Source of the DNA: CAVQBJ01 sp963724405
Lineage (GTDB): Bacteria; Actinomycetota; Thermoleophilia; Solirubrobacterales; Solirubrobacteraceae
Length of the DNA stretch: 64,000 nt
Assembly (NCBI GenBank): GCA_963724405.1
Contig: CAVRUQ010000006.1
Location: forward strand, 186,001-250,000
Direction: 5' to 3'
How positions within the stretch are numbered: the stretch's first letter is position 1; the number at the start of each line of letters is the position of its first letter. The notes under the pieces are model-generated. The model did not search any database and was not told the origin of the DNA. It saw only the letters and a program-made list of their open reading frames with translations. Shown here piece by piece: positions 60,367 through 64,000 of this stretch. The position numbers and the translations under genes are program-made.

Positions 60367-60795
60367 GTGGGCGATCTCCTGTTTCGCAGCGCAACGGCGG
60401 ATGACGTTGAAGCGATCATCGAGTTCTGGCTCGTCGCAGCCGAGGACTCTCATCGGCCGCCGGACTCGGTCGAGGCCGTGCGGCAATTGATCGTGCGGGA
60501 TCCGGACGCGCTCATGCTCGCGATCGAAGCCGATGAGCTGGTCGGGTCGGTCCTGGTCGGATGGGATGGCTGGCGCTGCCACATCTACCGGCTCGCCGTG
60601 CGCCCGAGCCACCGCCGGCGCGGGATCGGGTTGGCGCTCCTCGGCGCCGCAGACAGACGGGCCCGCGCACGCGGCGCGACTCGCACCGATGCGATGGTGC
60701 TGGACGACAACGTCCTCGGCCACACCATCTGGCACCGTGCCGGTTACAAGCGGCAGAGAGAGTGGTCACGCTGGGTCAAGCCCGTCGACCCCTAG
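60367..60795 (+). CDS. GNAT family N-acetyltransferase
   Basis: 142 residues from a GTG at 60367. Motif A reads IYRLAVRPSHRRRGIGLALLGAADRRARARGATRTDAMVLDDNVLGHTIWHRAGYKRQREWSRWVKP, with RRRGIG for acetyl-CoA. The N-terminus SATADDVEAIIEFWLVAAEDSHRPPDS is typical. The substrate is unknown. It follows the permease by 126 bases. Confidence 0.88.
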   Translation: MGDLLFRSATADDVEAIIEFWLVAAEDSHRPPDSVEAVRQLIVRDPDALMLAIEADELVGSVLVGWDGWRCHIYRLAVRPSHRRRGIGLALLGAADRRARARGATRTDAMVLDDNVLGHTIWHRAGYKRQREWSRWVKPVDP

Positions 60796-60906
60796 CGCTT
60801 CGAATCGTCGCAAAGCAATCGCGCGTCGGCGGTTGGCCAGAGGGATGGAAGGGAGCGTCCCGTGCGCTTGGGACAACCCCATCCGCAACTGGAGCGCATC
60901 CCAGGG

Positions 60907-60914
60907 TGGTACCA
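60907..60914. promoter_or_regulatory. TGGTACCA palindrome before MazE gene
   Basis: A perfect 8-bp palindrome ends seven bases before the MazE ATG (60922), followed by TTGGTA. A toxin-antitoxin complex could bind here for autoregulation. No Shine-Dalgarno site is present, so the transcript may be near-leaderless. Confidence 0.4.
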
Positions 60915-60921
60915 TTTTGGT

Positions 60922-61152
60922 ATGAGCAAACAGATCGCGGTCCGGCTATCCGATGATCTCGTTCAGTTCGTCGACGACATCGTGCAGGGCGGTCAGCAGC
61001 CCAGCCGCGCAGCGGTCGTCGCACGAGCGCTTGAGCGCGAACGGCGGCGGGTCGTCGCGGCGCGCGATGCGGAGATCCTGGCGGCGACTGGGCCTGACCC
61101 CGTGCTGGATGGCCTGGCGGAGCACACCGCTCGGATACCCATCGACGACTAA
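60922..61152 (+). CDS. mazE: MazE-type antitoxin (ribbon-helix-helix)
   Basis: 76 residues. SKQIAVRLSDDLVQFVDDIVQGGQQPSRAAVVARALERERRR is a ribbon-helix-helix fold (about 2-45). The C-terminal tail (about 50-76) would wrap the toxin. It overlaps the MazF start by one base. A palindrome lies just upstream. Confidence 0.85.
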   Translation: MSKQIAVRLSDDLVQFVDDIVQGGQQPSRAAVVARALERERRRVVAARDAEILAATGPDPVLDGLAEHTARIPIDD

Positions 61153-61451
61153 TGCGGCCAATCCACCGTGCGCGACTCGACAAGTCGCGCCCCGTCCTCG
61201 TGCTGACCCGCGAGTTCGTGCGACCCCACCTCAACACCGTGACCGTCGCGCCATTGACCACGACGATTCGCGGATTGTCGACCGAAGTGCGATGCGGACC
61301 CGAGAACGGACTCGAGGAACAATCAGCGGTGGCGTGCGATCACATCACCACGATCCCGACTACGAGCCTCGGCCGACAAATCGGCCGCCTCCTCGACGAG
61401 CAGGAAGCCGACCTCACCCACGCAATACACGCCGCCTTCGACCTCGAGTAG
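61152..61451 (+). CDS. mazF: MazF-type toxin
   Basis: 99 residues of a PemK/MazF endoribonuclease: RPIHRARLDKSRPVLVLTREFVRPHLNTVTVAPLTTTIRGLSTEV and EEQSAVACDHITTIPTTSLGRQIGRLLDEQEADLTHAI. The conserved Arg/Ser/Thr residues of the RNA pocket are present. It follows MazE with a one-base overlap. It cuts mRNA or tRNA at short sites when free. Confidence 0.9.
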   Translation: MRPIHRARLDKSRPVLVLTREFVRPHLNTVTVAPLTTTIRGLSTEVRCGPENGLEEQSAVACDHITTIPTTSLGRQIGRLLDEQEADLTHAIHAAFDLE

Positions 61452-61975
61452 GCGCGACGGCCGCCGTGGATGCTCGCGTCGCAAAGCGAGCGCGCGCGTG
61501 TGATGGAGCGGGGGTCGACGAAAGCGGAAGCGCTCGCTCGAGCATCGAGCTGTTCGAGGTCGGGGCAGGGAGGCTGGTCTTATGGGTCTTCGCGGTGGGT
61601 TGCTCAGCGTGATGCTGCGTCGTGGAGAAGGAGCCCGGTGATGAGTGACCGCAGCTCCATGTCATGGCTCTCGTCGCTTCGCACCGCGCGCGAATGGTCC
61701 GTCGCGGCGGCGAGCTCGCCAGTCGCTCTGGATCGACGTCGGTGAGTACTTCCACACGCATGGCGGGCGGCCCGATGTGGCACGGTGCTCGAGACCGCAC
61801 TGGACCATCACGCGTCAGGCTGCCGACGTCTGACGGTCGCGCAACCTACGCGGTCCTCGAGTGTTGGGACTGGGACGCTTGGTGGGCGTGGCCCCGCACC
61901 AAAGCGGGCCGCAACACCCCAGCTCTAGCGCGATCGGGTCGCCACTCGCCGACCCAGACAGGAGAATCGATTCGC
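61452..61975. other. Gap of 524 bases
   Basis: No supported gene. It holds a copy of the dispersed repeat (61478-61532). A minus-strand stretch near 61690-61760 reads RVEVLTDVDPERLA, which recalls the start of CorA-type transporters but loses the frame; possibly decayed DNA. The ribosome site CAGGAGA for the downstream gene lies at 61957-61963. Confidence 0.35.
61478..61532 (+). repeat. Dispersed intergenic repeat, copy C
   Basis: GTCGCAAAGCGAGCGCG then GACGAAAGCGGAAGCG about 30 bases later. Begins 26 bases after the MazF stop. Confidence 0.45.
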
Positions 61976-62962
61976 GTGCGCATCCATCGCCTGCTCATTC
62001 CCTTAGCCGTGATGCTCGGCCTACTTGCTATTCCTGCGGCCAGCCCGGCCTATCTCGTCGGCGTCGCCGACCAGCAGGCGGCGATGTTCATGAGTCCGTA
62101 CTACACGCAGCTGATCGCGCGCGAGCCGGCGAGCCATCGCGTGTCGAGGTACATCGCCCCCTACGACGTGGCGAACGGATCCCGCCGCAACACCACGTTC
62201 CTCAACTACTTCATCAACTGGTATCGCCACGCCCAGGCTGACCACATGCAGATGCTGGTCGCCTTCTATCACTCAGAGATCTCGCCGACCCGCCTGCCAA
62301 GCGTCAGGACTTACCAGCGCGATGTGCAGCGCTTCATCAAGCGCTTTCCGGCGGTGAAGGCATGGCAGCCCTGGAATGAGGCCAACCGCGGCAATATCCG
62401 CCACGTGCTCGCCAGCCCGAGCGCATCGGTGTCTGCCCGCTACTACAAGGCGCTGCGGGCGGTCTGCCATCGCTGCACGATCCTCGGCCTGGACATCCTC
62501 GATCAGAACAACGTGCGCCCGACGCTCACCTACGTCGCCCGGTTCAAGTCCGCTCTGCGGCGCCTGCGCGTGCCGATGCCGTGGCTGTGGGGCCTGCACA
62601 ACTACTCGGACACCAACCGCTTCACCTCGGCGCGCACCACGGCGATCCTGCGCGCGGTGCCTGGACAGGTGTGGCTCACCGAGACCGGCGGCATCGTGAA
62701 GTTCGGCGGCGCCTTTCCCAACAAGCGCGGCTCGGGCGACCGCCGCGCGGCGAAGGCGCTGAGCTACATGTTCCGGATCGCTGGCTCGAACCGCAGGATC
62801 ACGCGGCTATACATCTTCCAGTGGTCGGGAGCGACGTCGCGAGCGCGGTTCGACGCCGGGTTGACCGACCCGCACGGAGTCCCGCGACCGGGCTACGTCG
62901 TCGTGTGCCAGCACATGCACGGCAAGCGCTGCAAGGGGTTCCGCATCGATTCGCGCAACTAG
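61976..62962 (+). CDS. Secreted glycoside hydrolase-like protein
   Basis: 328 residues starting at GTG 61976, preceded by CAGGAGA. The signal peptide RLLIPLAVMLGLLAIPAASPA ends near 22. The TIM-barrel-like part has VKAWQPWNEANRGNI (acid/base Glu, near 138), PWLWGLHNYSDTNRF and VWLTETGGIVKFG (nucleophile Glu near 240), as in clan A glycosidases. It is exported, and a plant or microbial polysaccharide is a likely substrate. Not in an operon. Confidence 0.8.
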   Translation: MRIHRLLIPLAVMLGLLAIPAASPAYLVGVADQQAAMFMSPYYTQLIAREPASHRVSRYIAPYDVANGSRRNTTFLNYFINWYRHAQADHMQMLVAFYHSEISPTRLPSVRTYQRDVQRFIKRFPAVKAWQPWNEANRGNIRHVLASPSASVSARYYKALRAVCHRCTILGLDILDQNNVRPTLTYVARFKSALRRLRVPMPWLWGLHNYSDTNRFTSARTTAILRAVPGQVWLTETGGIVKFGGAFPNKRGSGDRRAAKALSYMFRIAGSNRRITRLYIFQWSGATSRARFDAGLTDPHGVPRPGYVVVCQHMHGKRCKGFRIDSRN

Positions 62963-63111
62963 CGACGCCCAGCCAGATCACGAACGCCTAGGTGGACCGC
63001 TAGGTGTAGGACCCGAGGAGGTTGTTCAGTCGGTCTCCCCGAAGCTGCGCGCGCCCGCTTCCACCACGTTCCGCGCTTGCCGACACGCTTCCCGCGCAGC
63101 ACCGCTCCGGA

Positions 63112-63249
63112 CGACAACTCGGCCATGCCGACCTGGGGATCACCTCCGTGTATCTGCGCGGGATCGACAACACCGAGATCATCCACACTGTCCACGAGCG
63201 CCCCGCACCAATGATCCCGGCCACGTCCAGACTCCAGACCGGACCATAA
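63112..63249 (+). pseudogene. C-terminal relic of a tyrosine integrase
   Basis: The plus strand reads RQLGHADLGITSVYLRGIDNTEI and continues to PATSRLQTGP then TAA. LGHA-x-LGITSVYLRGID is the His/Tyr end of an integrase of the same family as the relic at 35912. No upstream catalytic Arg part is in frame. Confidence 0.8.
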
Positions 63250-63265
63250 GACCAGCTCTGCTCGC

Positions 63266-63320
63266 GTCGCAAAGCGCAAGCCCACGCCCAACCGCCGACC
63301 GAGACCAAAGCAGAAGCCAC
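63266..63320 (+). repeat. Dispersed intergenic repeat, copy D
   Basis: GTCGCAAAGCGCAAGC then CCAAAGCAGAAGCC about 35 bases later, directly after the integrase relic at 63249. Confidence 0.45.
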
Positions 63321-63457
63321 GCGTTCCGTGTTCACCGCGGCGCTGGCACGCGCGAAGACGCGAAGTGACCGGACGTGACGTCCGCGTGCATGCTCGCTTA
63401 GCGCGAACGAGAAAGCAATCGCGCCACTTCTGCCGGACGGGCGTTCCCGAGCGGGGT

Positions 63458-64000
63458 CTAGGCTCGGCCGAGCACGAGGCGGCGCGCCGCTGCGCTGAGC
63501 TTGCCAACAGCGATTCGCCTGTTCAGTGCTGGCGGATTGACCACGAGCGGCCCGGCGGTCGACACGACGTTGGTCGTGGTCTGCAACGAGCCATTTGAGA
63601 GCGTGAATCGCAACACGACGCCGTGATCGCTGACGAACATGTCAACCGCATCCACGCCGGGGCTGGGCGAAACGCCCCGGTCCAGCCTCGACGTCTGGAC
63701 GTAGCCCTTGAATTCGGTGACGGTTTGACCGTTGATCGCTGAGGCCCCGACTTCCTTCAGCGTGGTTGCGGCCTTCACCAGCGTCGGGAGCGAAAGCAAC
63801 TGCGCCACGATGGTGTCCCGCGGGCGCTCACCGTAGGTGTAGTAGCCGAACTGCGCCGGCGTCTCCTGCACCCAGGGCCGACCGCCGTCCAGAGCCGCGG
63901 CACGGGCTTCGTATACGTAGACGTAGCCGCCGCAGAAGCGAACGCCGATGGGAACGCGTGCGGATCCACCGGTAATCGCGAACTGATAGGGCGCCCGGCG
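63458..64000 (-). CDS. Hypothetical protein, 5' truncated by window end
   Basis: 180 residues visible; the frame is open to the right edge, so the N-terminus lies outside. It reads YQFAITGGSARVPIGVRFCGGY near the edge, then TPAQFGYYTYGERPRDTIVAQLLSLPTLVKAATTLKEVG, then TVTEFKGYVQTSRLDRGVSPSPGVDAVDMFVSDHGVVLRFTLSNGS. The beta-rich pattern recalls LppX/LprG-like or other secreted carriers, but this is not certain. A GTG 130 codons before the stop could start a shorter form. Confidence 0.6.
   Translation of the reverse strand, partial: RRAPYQFAITGGSARVPIGVRFCGGYVYVYEARAAALDGGRPWVQETPAQFGYYTYGERPRDTIVAQLLSLPTLVKAATTLKEVGASAINGQTVTEFKGYVQTSRLDRGVSPSPGVDAVDMFVSDHGVVLRFTLSNGSLQTTTNVVSTAGPLVVNPPALNRRIAVGKLSAAARRLVLGRA

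Larger units (their letters stand above)
62963..63457. other. Gap of 495 bases
   Basis: Holds an integrase relic (63112-63249) and a copy of the dispersed repeat (63266-63320). No intact gene. Confidence 0.45.

Noticed and set aside
1..64000. CRISPR arrays
   Set aside because: No regularly spaced direct repeats of 25-40 bases were found; the repeats seen are palindromic or dispersed.

Overview
The window is 64 kb of high-GC bacterial chromosome. Secreted proteins with Ig-like YQW repeats, lipoproteins with CMRSHGV/FPDP repeats, HD-GYP and GGDEF signalling proteins, SigE-type ECF factors and a Glu/Leu dehydrogenase point to a soil actinobacterium of the Thermoleophilia/Solirubrobacterales type. 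That placement rests on gene style only and is inference.

Layout. 1-20,700 is compact and chromosomal: a truncated Ig-repeat surface protein, nitroreductases, VOC proteins, an ECF sigma/YCII pair, two tandem DJ-1/PfpI proteins (one a GlxA-type regulator), an ABC-2 exporter, a GGDEF/HD-GYP protein, a TetR-controlled DHA2 efflux pump, a Tat-exported ferritin-like protein, a SigE-like factor with a probable anti-sigma partner, tRNA-Ala(CGC), a HAMP-GAF-GGDEF protein and a Glu/Leu/Phe/Val dehydrogenase. A tRNA-like relic with its own terminator lies near 13.2 kb.

20,728-30,950 is an integrated genomic island. It enters tRNA-Ala(UGC) at the anticodon loop and is bounded by a 44-bp perfect direct repeat of the tRNA 3' end. 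It carries an excisionase-like gene at one end and a tyrosine integrase at the other, followed downstream by a VapBC-type toxin-antitoxin pair. GGGTACC motifs cluster just inside both ends and look like integrase arm sites. Cargo includes small DNA-binding proteins, a secreted protein, a DHFR-like reductase, an ArsR-SRPBCC-DUF1801 operon and a quinone-reductase-like enzyme. A long non-coding stretch holds GAA-loop palindromes.

31-64 kb is accessory in character. It has a pair of divergent secreted proteins (one an FG-GAP/Ig/IPT giant beside attR), an HK-RR system divergent from a lipoprotein, a 1,120-residue cyclase-like/NB-ARC/TPR/LuxR regulator, a second LuxR regulator with two HD domains, an amidase, an Hsp31-DUF2188 fusion next to a DsbA-like oxidoreductase, a TetR/DUF4389 pair with twin palindromic operators, an IS110-superfamily element, an orphan MlaE/YrbE permease, MazEF and a secreted glycoside hydrolase. 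At least three C-terminal scraps of a second integrase family, two multiply frameshifted genes and a dispersed intergenic repeat show repeated insertion and decay here.

No CRISPR array, rRNA or complete phage was seen. The most promising leads are the tRNA-Ala island with its putative arm sites, the IS110/IS1111 element with non-coding flanks that could encode a guide RNA, the folded palindrome near 22.75 kb, and the regulators with visible operator palindromes.
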